Source of the DNA: Aurantimonas sp. 22II-16-19i
GTDB taxonomy: Bacteria; Pseudomonadota; Alphaproteobacteria; Rhizobiales; Rhizobiaceae
Direction: 5' to 3'
DNA length: 64,000 bases
Assembly (NCBI RefSeq): GCF_002088275.1
Contig: NZ_AQQS01000001.1
Coordinates: 1-64,000 of the forward strand
Under the pieces are notes generated by a model that worked only from the letters and a program-made list of their open reading frames with translations, made no database searches and was not told the DNA's origin. The position numbers were made by a program, and so were the translations under genes. This document shows, piece by piece, positions 1-7,777 of the stretch (its first letter is position 1; each line of letters starts with the position of its first letter).

Positions 1-51
1 CGTGCCGATGTTCACATGCGGCTTGTTACGCTCGAATTTGCTCTTGGCCAT
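1..51 (-). CDS. tuf: Elongation factor Tu, 5' end only (cut by window edge)
   Basis: The first 17 codons, read leftward from an ATG at 51, give MAKSKFERNKPHVNIGT, the invariant start of bacterial EF-Tu. The protein delivers aminoacyl-tRNA to the ribosome as a GTPase. A purine-rich GGGAGC lies just upstream of the ATG. The rest of the gene is outside the window, so nothing can be said about its GTPase motifs. A tuf gene followed upstream by tRNA-Gly and tRNA-Tyr on the same strand is a common alphaproteobacterial arrangement. Confidence 0.93.
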   Translation of the reverse strand, partial: MAKSKFERNKPHVNIGT

Positions 52-306
52 CGCCTGCTCCCAGTCCGGAAGTTATTTCGGGTGCGCGCCACATATTCGC
101 TTGCGCGAAAGGACGCAAGTGCGGGGCCCGCATGGGGAACTCGAGGCCGCGGCGAACCAAAGCCGGGGCCGGATCGCGGTTCCGGTGCCGAGGCGGCGGC
201 GACGACCAAGTGCTGCGCGGCACGGCGAAAATCCTGCGGGAACCATGACGTAGCGCCGCGACTTCAAGCTGGAACGCAACCGCAGCCAGGACAAGGAGCC
301 ATCACG

Positions 307-534
307 ATGAGCGACTTCGAAGGAAACGATGGCAGCAACAGCGACCGCAAGGGCGCTGCGATCCCGAAGCAGACGACCGACCACGGCAAGATCGAGGAGA
401 CCCGCGAGGAGCTGGAAAAGCAGGGCCGCCCGGAGGACCGCGATCTGACGACCGACCATGAGCTCGCCAGCGACGCGGAAGACGAGCGGCCGGCGGTGGA
501 CGGTCAGACGAGCGTGCCGGTCAGGACCGATTGA
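307..534 (+). CDS. Small hydrophilic hypothetical protein (75 aa)
   Basis: An ATG at 307 follows an AAGGAG ribosome-binding site about 9 nt upstream. The product is strongly charged (Asp, Glu, Arg, Lys), rich in Gly/Asn at its start and in Thr-Asp-His repeats in the middle. It has no hydrophobic segment or signal peptide and looks intrinsically disordered. It lies divergent from tuf. I recognise no family. The good ribosome-binding site and biased composition support a real gene, but its function is unknown. Confidence 0.55.
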   Translation: MSDFEGNDGSNSDRKGAAIPKQTTDHGKIEETREELEKQGRPEDRDLTTDHELASDAEDERPAVDGQTSVPVRTD

Positions 535-576
535 CGCTCGACGCATCCAGCCGGACGTTCGGCAGACGTCTCCAAC

Positions 577-636
577 GGTCGTGGCGCTCGAGGTCGTGGC
601 GCTCGAGGTCGTAGGGCGCGAGGTCGTGGCGACGGG
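577..636. repeat. Four imperfect tandem copies of a 15-bp unit
   Basis: The unit GGTCGTGGCGCTCGA starts at 577 and 592 as exact copies. It recurs at 607 and 622 with several mismatches. The array sits between the small hypothetical gene and the 3' side of the tRNA-Gly gene. It probably arose by replication slippage. No function is evident. Confidence 0.7.
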
Positions 637-640
637 AAGA

Positions 641-714
641 TGGAGCGGGTAGCGGGAATCGAACCCGCGTATTCAGCTTGGAAGGCTGCTGCTCTACCAT
701 TGAGCTATACCCGC
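641..714 (-). tRNA. tRNA-Gly (anticodon TCC)
   Basis: Read on the minus strand, this folds as a complete cloverleaf. The acceptor arm is GCGGGTA/TACCCGC, the D-arm contains AGCTCAATGGTAGAGC, and the anticodon loop is CTTCCAA with anticodon TCC. The T-arm is GCGGGTTCGATTCCCGC, and CCA is encoded. It reads GGA (and by wobble GGG) codons. It lies between tuf and tRNA-Tyr on the same strand and is probably co-transcribed with them. Confidence 0.95.
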
Positions 715-756
715 GCACACACGAAGCTAGCCGAAAATGCCTGCCGTGGAAAGCGC

Positions 757-841
757 TGGTGGAGGGGGCTGGATTCGAACCAGCGTACGCTAAGCGAACG
801 GATTTACAGTCCGTCTCCTTTAACCACTCGGACACCCCTCC
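757..841 (-). tRNA. tRNA-Tyr (anticodon GTA)
   Basis: This is an 85-nt class II tRNA on the minus strand with acceptor GGAGGGG pairing CCCCTCC. The anticodon stem-loop contains ACTGTAAAT with anticodon GTA. It has a long variable arm, as expected for bacterial tRNA-Tyr, a T-arm containing GGTTCGAATCC, and encoded CCA. It is the upstream member of the tRNA-Tyr / tRNA-Gly / tuf series. Confidence 0.95.
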
Positions 842-1039
842 GAACCGACGATGGCGCTTTCACCCATCGTCATCCGCATGAACCGGTGGGCAAATCGCCG
901 CCCGGCATGTCCGTGCGGCCTTATGAAAAAACTGCAGGCGTCTGTCAACGCCGCCGCGGCGATTGCCCGTCCGAATATTCCGCGCCCCCTTTCCCTCCCG
1001 CCCCTTTCCCTGGCGTCCCCGCTTCGATAAGCCGAGGTC

Positions 1040-1894
1040 ATGAGCGACGACACATCCGGCTCCCCCAAGGACGCCCACTACGCGCGGCTTCGCCGCAACT
1101 ATCGCGACGCCAAGCGCGGCGAGTCGGGCACAGCCCCGCGCCGCCAGAAAAGCGAGCCGGTGCCGGGGCGTCCGGCGGCGCCCGGCCGGATCTGGCTCTA
1201 CGGCCTCCACACCGTGGCGGAGGCCCTGAAGAACCCGCGCCGAAAGCTGCACCGGCTGCTGGCGACGCGCAACGCGCTGGCCCGGCTGGAGGTGGACGAG
1301 ACCGCCCTTCCCTGCCCGCTGCACCTCGTCGAGCCGAAGGCGATCGACACCGAGCTCGGTTCCGAGGCGGTGCATCAGGGCGTCGCGCTGGAGACCGAAC
1401 CGCTGGCGGCGAAGCGGCTCGGCGATCTCACCGGTGCCAGCCTCGTCCTCGTCCTCGACCAGGTGACCGACCCGCACAATGTCGGCGCCATCCTGCGATC
1501 GGCGACGGCGTTTGCCGTCGATGCGGTGGTGACGACCAGCCGGCATTCGCCACAGGAGGGCGGCGTGCTGGCCAAGGCCGCCTCGGGCGCGCTGGAGCAC
1601 GTCACCCAGATCGAGGTGAAGAATCTCGCCGACGCGCTCGAAGAACTGGCCGGCCAGGGCTTCCTGACCGTCGGCCTCGATTCGGAGGGGCCCGAGCCCT
1701 TCGAGGCGAGCCTTGCGGGCAGAAAACTCGCCATCGTGCTCGGCGCCGAGGGCAAGGGCCTGCGCCAGAAGACGCGGGCGACCGTGGCGCGGCTCGCCCG
1801 GCTGGACATGCCGGGGGCGATCCACTCGCTGAACGTCTCCAACGCGGCGGCGATCGCGCTCTACGCCGCGCGACGGCATCTTTCCGTCAGCTAG
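1040..1894 (+). CDS. rlmB: 23S rRNA (guanosine-2'-O-)-methyltransferase, TrmH/SpoU family
   Basis: This 284-residue SAM-dependent SPOUT enzyme is predicted to methylate G2251 of 23S rRNA. The N-terminal 55 residues are basic and disordered. An RNA-binding substrate domain (about 60-130) follows, starting with a WLYGLHTV-type motif. The C-terminal trefoil-knot domain shows the three family signatures: DPHNVGAILRSA, LGAEGKGLR and SLNVSNAAAIALY. Divergent placement next to tRNA-Tyr / tRNA-Gly / tuf is the usual alphaproteobacterial context. Length and motifs are normal. Assignment to RlmB rather than another TrmH paralogue rests on the N-terminal domain and the context. Confidence 0.88.
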   Translation: MSDDTSGSPKDAHYARLRRNYRDAKRGESGTAPRRQKSEPVPGRPAAPGRIWLYGLHTVAEALKNPRRKLHRLLATRNALARLEVDETALPCPLHLVEPKAIDTELGSEAVHQGVALETEPLAAKRLGDLTGASLVLVLDQVTDPHNVGAILRSATAFAVDAVVTTSRHSPQEGGVLAKAASGALEHVTQIEVKNLADALEELAGQGFLTVGLDSEGPEPFEASLAGRKLAIVLGAEGKGLRQKTRATVARLARLDMPGAIHSLNVSNAAAIALYAARRHLSVS

Positions 1895-2018
1895 GCGTCA
1901 CGACGCCTCGCACGGCCGCGACAATACCCTGGCCGCGGTCGCGAAACCGGTGGACGCGCGGGCCGGGACGCCGCCAAATGGGTGCCGCTGCGATGATTCG
2001 CGACGGGGCGGGAAGACG

Positions 2019-3299
2019 ATGCTGCAGGATCCGCGATCCCACGGGTTGTGGGAGACCACCGCACCGGCGGCGCCGGAGACGCGGCCGCTCGACGGCGAGC
2101 TGCGCGTCGACGTCGCGGTGGTCGGCGCCGGCTATACCGGCCTGTCCGCCGCGCTGCACCTGGCGGAGCGGGGGGCCTCCGTCGCCGTGCTGGAGGCGGC
2201 CGGCATCGGCTTCGGCGGCTCGGGGCGCAATGTCGGCCTGGTCAATGCCGGCCTCTGGGTCATGCCGGACGACATCGTGGCGACGCTCGGCGCAGAGCGC
2301 GGCGAGCGGCTCCTCGCGCTGCTCGGCGAGGCGCCCGCCGCCGTCTTCGACCTCGTCCAGCGGCATGCCATTGCCTGCGAGGCCGAGCGGGCCGGCACGC
2401 TGCATTGCGCCGTCGGCGACAAGGGATTTGCGGAACTTGCCGAACGTGCCCGGCAGTGGCAGGCGCGGGGTGCGCCGGTCGAACTGGTCGACGCCGCGGA
2501 GGCTGCGCGCCTCACCGGCACCAGCGCCTATGCCGGCGCCCTCCTCGACCACCGCGCCGGGACGATCCAGCCGCTCGCCTATGCGAGGGGGCTCGCTTGC
2601 GCGGCGCTCGCCGCCGGCGCTGCGATCCACACCGACACGCCGGTCACGGCACTGGCCTTCGACGGAGCGGTGCATCGCCTGACGACACCACACGGCCAGG
2701 TGACGGCCAGGCAGGTGATCGCCGCGACCAATGCCTACAGCTCGGCGCCCTTTGCAGAGCTTCGCGAGGAAGTCGTCGCCCTGCCCTATTTCAACATCGC
2801 GACGCGGCCGCTCTCGTCGAACGTGCTCGGCTCGATCCTGCCGGGGCGCCAGGGTTGCTGGGACACCAATGAGGTGCTGTCCTCCTTCCGGCTCGACCGG
2901 TCCGGTCGGCTGATCATCGGCAGTGTGGGTGCCCTGCGGGGAACGGGAGCGGCGATCCACCGGCGCTGGGCGCGCCGCAGCCTTCGCCGGCTGTTTCCGC
3001 AACTGGGCGACGTCGCCTTCGATGCCGAATGGTACGGCCGCATCGGCATGACGACGGACAGCCTGCCGCGGTTTCATCGCTCCGAGAGCGGCATCGCCTC
3101 GTGCAGCGGCTACAACGGTCGGGGAATCGGCCCCGGCACGGTGTTCGGCCGCCTCCTCGCGCAGTCGGTGCTCGGCGTGGTCGCCGATGCCGATCTGCCG
3201 CTGCCGGTCATGGAGATCGAAAGCCCGCGCTGGCGGGTGCTGAAGGAAGGGTTCTACGAAGTCGGAAGCCAGTTCGCCCACGTTTCGTCGCGAATCTGA
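2019..3299 (+). CDS. FAD-dependent amine/amino-acid oxidoreductase (DAO family)
   Basis: The 426-residue product begins, after a short leader, with a Rossmann FAD-binding motif (VVGAGYTGLSAALHLAERG, about residues 33-51). The C-terminal GYNGRGIGPGTVFGR segment is typical of the DAO superfamily, near gamma-glutamylputrescine oxidase-like (PuuB/OrdL) proteins. These oxidise an amine or amino acid to an imine with FAD. The start at 2019 follows GGGAAG; an in-frame upstream extension lacks a ribosome-binding site and is out of register with family N-termini. The substrate cannot be told from the sequence. It stands alone between rlmB and a convergent DUF2934 gene. Confidence 0.8.
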   Translation: MLQDPRSHGLWETTAPAAPETRPLDGELRVDVAVVGAGYTGLSAALHLAERGASVAVLEAAGIGFGGSGRNVGLVNAGLWVMPDDIVATLGAERGERLLALLGEAPAAVFDLVQRHAIACEAERAGTLHCAVGDKGFAELAERARQWQARGAPVELVDAAEAARLTGTSAYAGALLDHRAGTIQPLAYARGLACAALAAGAAIHTDTPVTALAFDGAVHRLTTPHGQVTARQVIAATNAYSSAPFAELREEVVALPYFNIATRPLSSNVLGSILPGRQGCWDTNEVLSSFRLDRSGRLIIGSVGALRGTGAAIHRRWARRSLRRLFPQLGDVAFDAEWYGRIGMTTDSLPRFHRSESGIASCSGYNGRGIGPGTVFGRLLAQSVLGVVADADLPLPVMEIESPRWRVLKEGFYEVGSQFAHVSSRI

Positions 3300-3332
3300 A
3301 CCGGCCGTCTGACCGATTCAAATCCGTCCGAA

Positions 3333-3353
3333 GGGCGGGTCGCATCCCCGCCC
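3333..3353. terminator. Terminator-like hairpin between convergent genes
   Basis: A perfect 7-bp stem GGGCGGG/CCCGCCC with a 7-nt loop sits in the 82-nt gap between the oxidoreductase (plus) and the DUF2934 gene (minus). It lacks a clear U-tract, so intrinsic termination is uncertain. Position and stability suggest a shared 3' element. Confidence 0.4.
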
Positions 3354-3381
3354 GACGATCGATCCCTCGAACGGAGGGCTA

Positions 3382-3768
3382 TCAGGCGCGGCGGGCGGCG
3401 ACCCGGCGGCCGACGAGGTTCGCCTCGTGGGCGCCGTAGAGATCGCCGCCTGTCTGATCGCTGGCCGCCCGCCGCCGGCGCCAGGACGAGCGCTCGTCCG
3501 CGACCTCGTCGGCGAACAGCTCCCGCGAAAACGGCTCGGGCGTCCACAGCGCCTGTCTCAGCCGATCGATCTCGGTGTCCGCCGCGATGAACACCTCCCG
3601 CTCCCGCGGGTGCCGGACCCGCGACCGGCTGTCCGCCGGATGCAGTTCCGCATAGATCCGATTGGCCTGAGCCCAATGCTCATGCTCGCGACCGCTCGGG
3701 CATCCTTCCTGCTCCCATATCTGGTAAGCAAGAGCCCGAATTTCGGCCGCATCATCGCTCCTCGGCAT
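3382..3768 (-). CDS. DUF2934 domain protein
   Basis: This 128-residue protein has its N-terminal third matching the DUF2934 signature: IRALAYQIWEQEGCP followed by GREHEHWAQA (residues about 10-35). Such proteins are common in rhizobia and have no established biochemical role. The remaining 90 residues are Arg-rich and poorly conserved. The start at 3768 is preceded by GGGAGGATATCTTC, a good ribosome-binding site; an upstream in-frame ATG would add a hydrophobic stretch without a ribosome-binding site. Confidence 0.72.
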   Translation of the reverse strand: MPRSDDAAEIRALAYQIWEQEGCPSGREHEHWAQANRIYAELHPADSRSRVRHPREREVFIAADTEIDRLRQALWTPEPFSRELFADEVADERSSWRRRRAASDQTGGDLYGAHEANLVGRRVAARRA

Positions 3769-3945
3769 GAAGATATCCTCCCGCCTGCCCATCGGCAGGA
3801 TCCCGCGCATCGAACACAAGAAGAGGAACAACCCTGACGGCCATTGGTTGCACTGCAAAAGCGATGCATGGCCGTTATCTGTTTGGCAAACTATGCATTT
3901 TCTCCCCGAACGCAGATCGCCGCGCCGGGTGGATGTCGGACCGCG

Positions 3946-4041
3946 TCAACTGCCCACGGTGTAAGCGCACGCTACGATGATCAGCCAGAGACCGATGGTC
4001 GCCAGCAAGATCGCGTCCTCTGCCGTCCTGTAGTCTATCAC
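3946..4041 (-). CDS. Possible 31-residue single-span membrane peptide
   Basis: A GTG at 4041 preceded by GAGAGG opens a 31-codon frame. It encodes a short polar head (VIDYRTAEDA) followed by about 19 hydrophobic residues (ILLATIGLWLIIVACAYTV), a clean transmembrane helix, before TGA. Coding for such a balanced helix in a GC-rich gap is suggestive but could be chance. An overlapping frame starting at an ATG gives an Arg-rich product that looks like noise. Confidence 0.3.
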   Translation of the reverse strand: MIDYRTAEDAILLATIGLWLIIVACAYTVGS

Positions 4042-4312
4042 GTCTGGCCATCCTCTCGCCGGATCTCGGCAAAATTTTGAAGCCGCATCTGAGAAAGAGT
4101 TAGACCACTGAAATAAAAAGGCAAAGTCAGTCTTGCAGACAAGCCGCGAGTGGCCGCGTCCGACGTGCGAACAGCTTTCGCGATGCCGCCATTCCCGCAC
4201 CGTCTGACGCCGTTGCGGCCGGGCATGACGTCGCCTGCTTCGTTCGCCGGCGCCCTCGCTCCGCCCCCGAACGGAGCTGCCGCGGAACTGGCTGCGGCAT
4301 GCGAACCGTGCT
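4042..4312. other. Non-coding gap, no recognised element
   Basis: This lies between the possible small membrane ORF and the 3' end of gph. Its left part is unusually AT-rich for this genome (around 4070-4130), so it could hold a promoter for the leftward small ORF. No clear -35/-10 pair, hairpin with T-run or repeat was found. Confidence 0.4.
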
Positions 4313-4990
4313 CTACCGCAGGACGGCGAACAGTCCCGGCACGTCGGCGAGGCTCCCGGCATTCGCGTCGGCGGAAAGTTCCTCCGGCGACAGGGTCGTA
4401 TACCCGCCGATGACGACCACGACGGCGATGCCCGCGGCCTTGGCCGCCCGGACGTCGTTCTCGCTGTCGCCGACGAACAGGACGTCGGCGGGCGACAGGC
4501 CGAGATCGTCGCAGGCCTTGAGGAGGAGGCCCGGCTCGGGCTTCTTGGCCGGGCCGGCATCCCCGCCGACGACGACGTCCATCAGATCGAAGAGGCCGAA
4601 ATGCCTGAGGATCTCGCCGGTCGCATGCCCCGGCTTGTTGGTCACGACACCGATCCTGCGACCCTCGGCCTTCAGACCCCGCGTCACCTCGCTCGCGCCG
4701 GCATAGAGGGTGGTGAGCTCGGTGCTGCGCGGCTCGTAGATCTTGAGGAAGCGGTCGACGATCCTGTCGCGCGTCGCCGGATCCAGGTCCTTGTCGAGGG
4801 CGGCATAGGCGCGCTCGATCAGCTTCGGCACCCCGGCGCCGATCATCCGCGTCACCGCCTCGAGGGTGAAGGGCGGCTCGCCGTAGCTCTCCAGCGTCTC
4901 GTTCAGCGCCGCGTGGAGATCGGGCGCGGAATCGATCAGCGTCCCGTCGAGATCGAAGAGCACCGCCTTCGGCCAGTCCTGCGCGGTCAT
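4313..4990 (-). CDS. gph: Phosphoglycolate phosphatase, HAD family
   Basis: The 225-residue HAD hydrolase is predicted to dephosphorylate 2-phosphoglycolate. Motif I is FDLDGTLIDS (about 12-21), motif II is VVTNKP, the motif III lysines lie in AKKPEP, and motif IV is FVGDSENDV. Length and order match Gph. The ATG at 4990 overlaps the TGA of the upstream thioredoxin-like gene (ATGA), indicating translational coupling; GGAAGG lies upstream. Another small-phosphate HAD activity is possible, but Gph is the closest match. Confidence 0.85.
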   Translation of the reverse strand: MTAQDWPKAVLFDLDGTLIDSAPDLHAALNETLESYGEPPFTLEAVTRMIGAGVPKLIERAYAALDKDLDPATRDRIVDRFLKIYEPRSTELTTLYAGASEVTRGLKAEGRRIGVVTNKPGHATGEILRHFGLFDLMDVVVGGDAGPAKKPEPGLLLKACDDLGLSPADVLFVGDSENDVRAAKAAGIAVVVVIGGYTTLSPEELSADANAGSLADVPGLFAVLR

Positions 4991-5547
4991 CAGGCGGCAT
5001 CCTTCCATTTGATCGAACAGCCGATGGAGGGGATCTGCTCGCGCGGCCCCTCACCCGTCTCGGCGACCTGCCGCATCGCCTCGAAGAGATCGCGCGTCGT
5101 GCCTTCCGGGGCCTGCTCCTTGCGGGAGGCGTCGATGCGGCCGCGATATTGCAGCGTCAGATCCCGGTTGAAGCCGAAGAAGTCCGGCGTGCAGACCGCG
5201 CCGTAGTCCCGCGCCACGTGCTGTTCCTCGTCGTAGAGATAGGGGAACGGAAAGCCGTGCGCCTCGGCAAAGCGCTTCATGTTGTCGAAGGAGTCCTGCG
5301 GATAGGCCTCGACGTCGTTGGAGGAGATCGCCACCGTGCCGATGCCGATGGCGGCGAGATCGCGGGCGTCGCGGACCAGCCGGTCGATCACAGCCTTCAC
5401 ATAGGGGCAGTGATTGCAGATGAAGGCGACGAGCAGCCCGTTCTCGCCGCGGCACTCGAGGATCCGGTGCGCCTTGCCGTCGACGCCGGGAAGTTCGGCG
5501 TCGCGCGCCGGCCAGCCGAAGTCGCAGACGGGTGGTTGTGCTGCCAT
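4990..5547 (-). CDS. Thioredoxin-family / AhpC-TSA-like redox protein
   Basis: The 185-residue thioredoxin-fold protein carries the CNHCPYVKA active-site region (CxxC, about residues 44-47) typical of a bacterial 'thioredoxin family protein' group. Downstream cis-Pro and FDNMKRFAEAHGFPFPYL resemble peroxiredoxin-like redoxins. There is no signal peptide, so it is cytoplasmic. It is translationally coupled to gph downstream. The family is clear; the physiological partner is unknown. Confidence 0.8.
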   Translation of the reverse strand: MAAQPPVCDFGWPARDAELPGVDGKAHRILECRGENGLLVAFICNHCPYVKAVIDRLVRDARDLAAIGIGTVAISSNDVEAYPQDSFDNMKRFAEAHGFPFPYLYDEEQHVARDYGAVCTPDFFGFNRDLTLQYRGRIDASRKEQAPEGTTRDLFEAMRQVAETGEGPREQIPSIGCSIKWKDAA

Positions 5548-5675
5548 GTCAGAGCTCCCAATCTCGTCTGGTGCCGTCTCTCATTATGGCGCATCGGCGC
5601 CGCCGGGAAAGCTCCCGGGGCGCCGGATGCGCCGGAGGCCGGCGTCCTGCCGGGGCCGGGCCCGCGGTTGCGGCC

Positions 5676-5882
5676 TCAGGCCGGGTCGAGGCGCTGCTCC
5701 GGCCATTCGCAGCGCCACTTCGTCACCTTCCATTTCGGATGCTCGCCCGCCCATTGTGCGACATAGGGCGAGGAGATCATCATGCATTGCGCGCTGGTCG
5801 AGCGGGCCTGATAGGTCAGGCGTTCTTCCTTGCAGCTCGCAGGATTGGCGACGAGACAGACGGTCATGACGAGATCGATCAT
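5676..5882 (-). CDS. Conserved small Cys-containing hypothetical protein (68 aa)
   Basis: The small protein has a hydrophobic start (MIDLVMTVCLVANPASCKEE), four spaced cysteines and a Trp-rich C-terminus with HPKWKVTKWRC. I recognise this pattern as a family of unnamed short proteins widespread in Hyphomicrobiales; no function is known. The N-terminal hydrophobic stretch is too short for a convincing signal peptide. It sits between the fhc cluster and the thioredoxin-like gene, on the same strand as both. Confidence 0.65.
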   Translation of the reverse strand: MIDLVMTVCLVANPASCKEERLTYQARSTSAQCMMISSPYVAQWAGEHPKWKVTKWRCEWPEQRLDPA

Positions 5883-6050
5883 CGGATCGTGTCCTCCCAG
5901 AAGACGACGGTGCCCACCGGCCTTGCGGACATTCGCGCAGCGTCGAGGAGGATAGGGCGGCGGATGCGGGCCGGCAGGAGGTGCGACCCCGCGACAAATC
6001 CGCCCTCGGCCCCGGCCCGTTCCGCCTCGGCCGCGTTCCGCCCTGGCACG

Positions 6051-6860
6051 TCAGCACGGCAGGAAGATCTCGCCGAGCCCCAGCACCGCCGTGTCGCCGC
6101 CGAGCCGGCGCATGGCCATGCCCTCGAAGGCCACCGGCCCGACTTCGCCTGCCGCAAAATCCCGCGCCATGACAGTGAGGATCAGGAGATCCGCCGGCCC
6201 GTTGTCGAGGAAGGTCGGCGCCAGGGTCTCGGCGCCGTTGCACAGGAGCAGCGTGCCGCGCTTCATCAGCCGGCCGGGCGTGCCGGCCGCGGTGCCTGAC
6301 ACGATGATGGTTCCGGCGATCATCCGGCTGCCGACGTCCGTGCCGGCATTGCCATCGATCGAGATGACGCCGCGCCGCATCCGGTCGCCCGCCCGCGGGC
6401 CCGCGCTGCCGGAGACGACGATGGTGCCGCCCTTCATGCCGGTCATCTCGCCCGCCAGCGGACCGCCGAGACGCTCGCCGGCGTCGCCGCCGATGCGGAT
6501 GACGCCGCCGGACATTCCCGATCCGGCATGGCCGCCGACGGAGCCCTCGACGCTGATCCGCCCGCCGGACATCGCCCGGCCGAGCCGGGCGCCGGCATCG
6601 CCTTCGACGACGATTCCGCCGGCCTGCATCGCCTCGCCGATGCGGTCGAAGCGCGTCGAGCCGCCCGCAAAGCGGATCGAGGAGGGATCGTCTCCGACGA
6701 CCTCGAAGACGTCGCCGACGGTCAGGCCGAAGCGGCTGGTTCCGACGGGGATCGCCGCGATCTGAAGCTCCGAGAGGCCGGCCAGACGCGCCGGCACCAG
6801 CGGCGAGAGATCGAGCCGCTCCTCCGGCTCCGCCCGCTTGCGAAAGGTCAGCCCGGTCAT
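6051..6860 (-). CDS. fhcC: Formyltransferase/hydrolase complex subunit C
   Basis: This 269-residue protein is built of repeated Gly-rich beta-helix turns (units such as GGIVVEGDAGARLGRAMSGG, about residues 80-200). It belongs to the FwdC/GltB C-terminal family. In aerobic methylotrophs FhcC is the scaffold of the Fhc complex, which moves the formyl group from formyl-H4MPT to methylofuran and releases formate. The ATG at 6860 overlaps the fhcD stop (ATGA). It is the last gene of the fhcBADC set on the minus strand. Length and repeats are as expected. Confidence 0.93.
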   Translation of the reverse strand: MTGLTFRKRAEPEERLDLSPLVPARLAGLSELQIAAIPVGTSRFGLTVGDVFEVVGDDPSSIRFAGGSTRFDRIGEAMQAGGIVVEGDAGARLGRAMSGGRISVEGSVGGHAGSGMSGGVIRIGGDAGERLGGPLAGEMTGMKGGTIVVSGSAGPRAGDRMRRGVISIDGNAGTDVGSRMIAGTIIVSGTAAGTPGRLMKRGTLLLCNGAETLAPTFLDNGPADLLILTVMARDFAAGEVGPVAFEGMAMRRLGGDTAVLGLGEIFLPC

Positions 6861-7777
6861 GGCAGGAGATCCTTCAGATGGAAGTGATGGGGGCCGAGAT
6901 TGCCGCCATAGTTGCCGGCGCCGATCCGCACCGCCCCCTCCTGCGGCCCGAGATCGGTCACCGCCTTGATCCCCACCCGCATGGCATCGGCCACCGCCGC
7001 GGAGGTGAGCCCGTCGATGACGATCTCGAGCACCGACCCGATCTCCGGCGTCAGCTCCGATTTCGTCACGCCCTTCAGCGTCGGGCAGTAGGCGTCGTTG
7101 GTGGAGGCCATCATGCCCTTGTACTTGCCGCCGACCTTCGAGCCCGAGCGCACGATGCCGCCGGGAAACGGCATGATCACGTCCGGCACCTTGCGCATCG
7201 CGGCGACCGCCGCCTCCGAGGCCGCCAGGGCCTGGGGCGTGCTGCGCGCCATCAGGAGAAGGTTGCCGCCGCCGACGCCGTCCGTCGTCACGCCGGTGCG
7301 GGCCTCGCAGAGGAACTCGCCCTCCATCACCGGCATGCGCCAGAAATGCCGGCCCTCGAACTTCTTGGAGATCTGCCAGCCATCGGCGAAGTAGCGGATC
7401 GCCGAGCCGAGATCGATCTCCTTTTCGCCCGCAAGGTCGGCATAGCAGGCCGAGGTGGGGCTGGTCAGGATGCACTGGCCGAGGCGCGTGGTGACCTGCT
7501 TCTCCAGCCCGCCGGCGTCGAAGGAGAAGAACAGGACGCGCACGCCCGGCCGCCCGTCGCGGGTCTCCTGCGGCGACAGCACCCTGTCGATGCCGCCCTC
7601 GCAGCCGCAGGCGATCACCGAGGTGGCGAAACCGGTCATCGAGCGCGCGGCCTCGAGCGCCCACTTCTCGTTGATCGCGGTGATCTGGATCGCCGTGCCG
7701 GCCATCGGGAAGGCCTCGGCGAAGCCGTCGTCGATCGCAACGCCGTTGACGACCATGGCTTCCTCTACGCCCGACAT
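6857..7777 (-). CDS. fhcD: Formylmethanofuran:H4MPT formyltransferase (Fhc subunit D)
   Basis: The 306-residue cytoplasmic enzyme belongs to the Ftr family and catalyses reversible formyl transfer between H4MPT and the methanofuran analogue. Recognisable segments include DDGFAEAFPM near the start, TAINEKWALEAA, TSVIACGCEGG and the C-terminal GAGNYGGNLGPHHFHL. It overlaps fhcA by 13 nt and fhcC by 4 nt, with AAGGTGG before its ATG, so the four subunits are tightly co-translated. Confidence 0.95.
   Translation of the reverse strand: MSGVEEAMVVNGVAIDDGFAEAFPMAGTAIQITAINEKWALEAARSMTGFATSVIACGCEGGIDRVLSPQETRDGRPGVRVLFFSFDAGGLEKQVTTRLGQCILTSPTSACYADLAGEKEIDLGSAIRYFADGWQISKKFEGRHFWRMPVMEGEFLCEARTGVTTDGVGGGNLLLMARSTPQALAASEAAVAAMRKVPDVIMPFPGGIVRSGSKVGGKYKGMMASTNDAYCPTLKGVTKSELTPEIGSVLEIVIDGLTSAAVADAMRVGIKAVTDLGPQEGAVRIGAGNYGGNLGPHHFHLKDLLP

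Noticed and set aside
1895-2018. Upstream extension of the FAD oxidoreductase to 1950
   Set aside because: There is no ribosome-binding site at that ATG, and the added residues are not typical of the family. ATG 2019 has GGGAAG.
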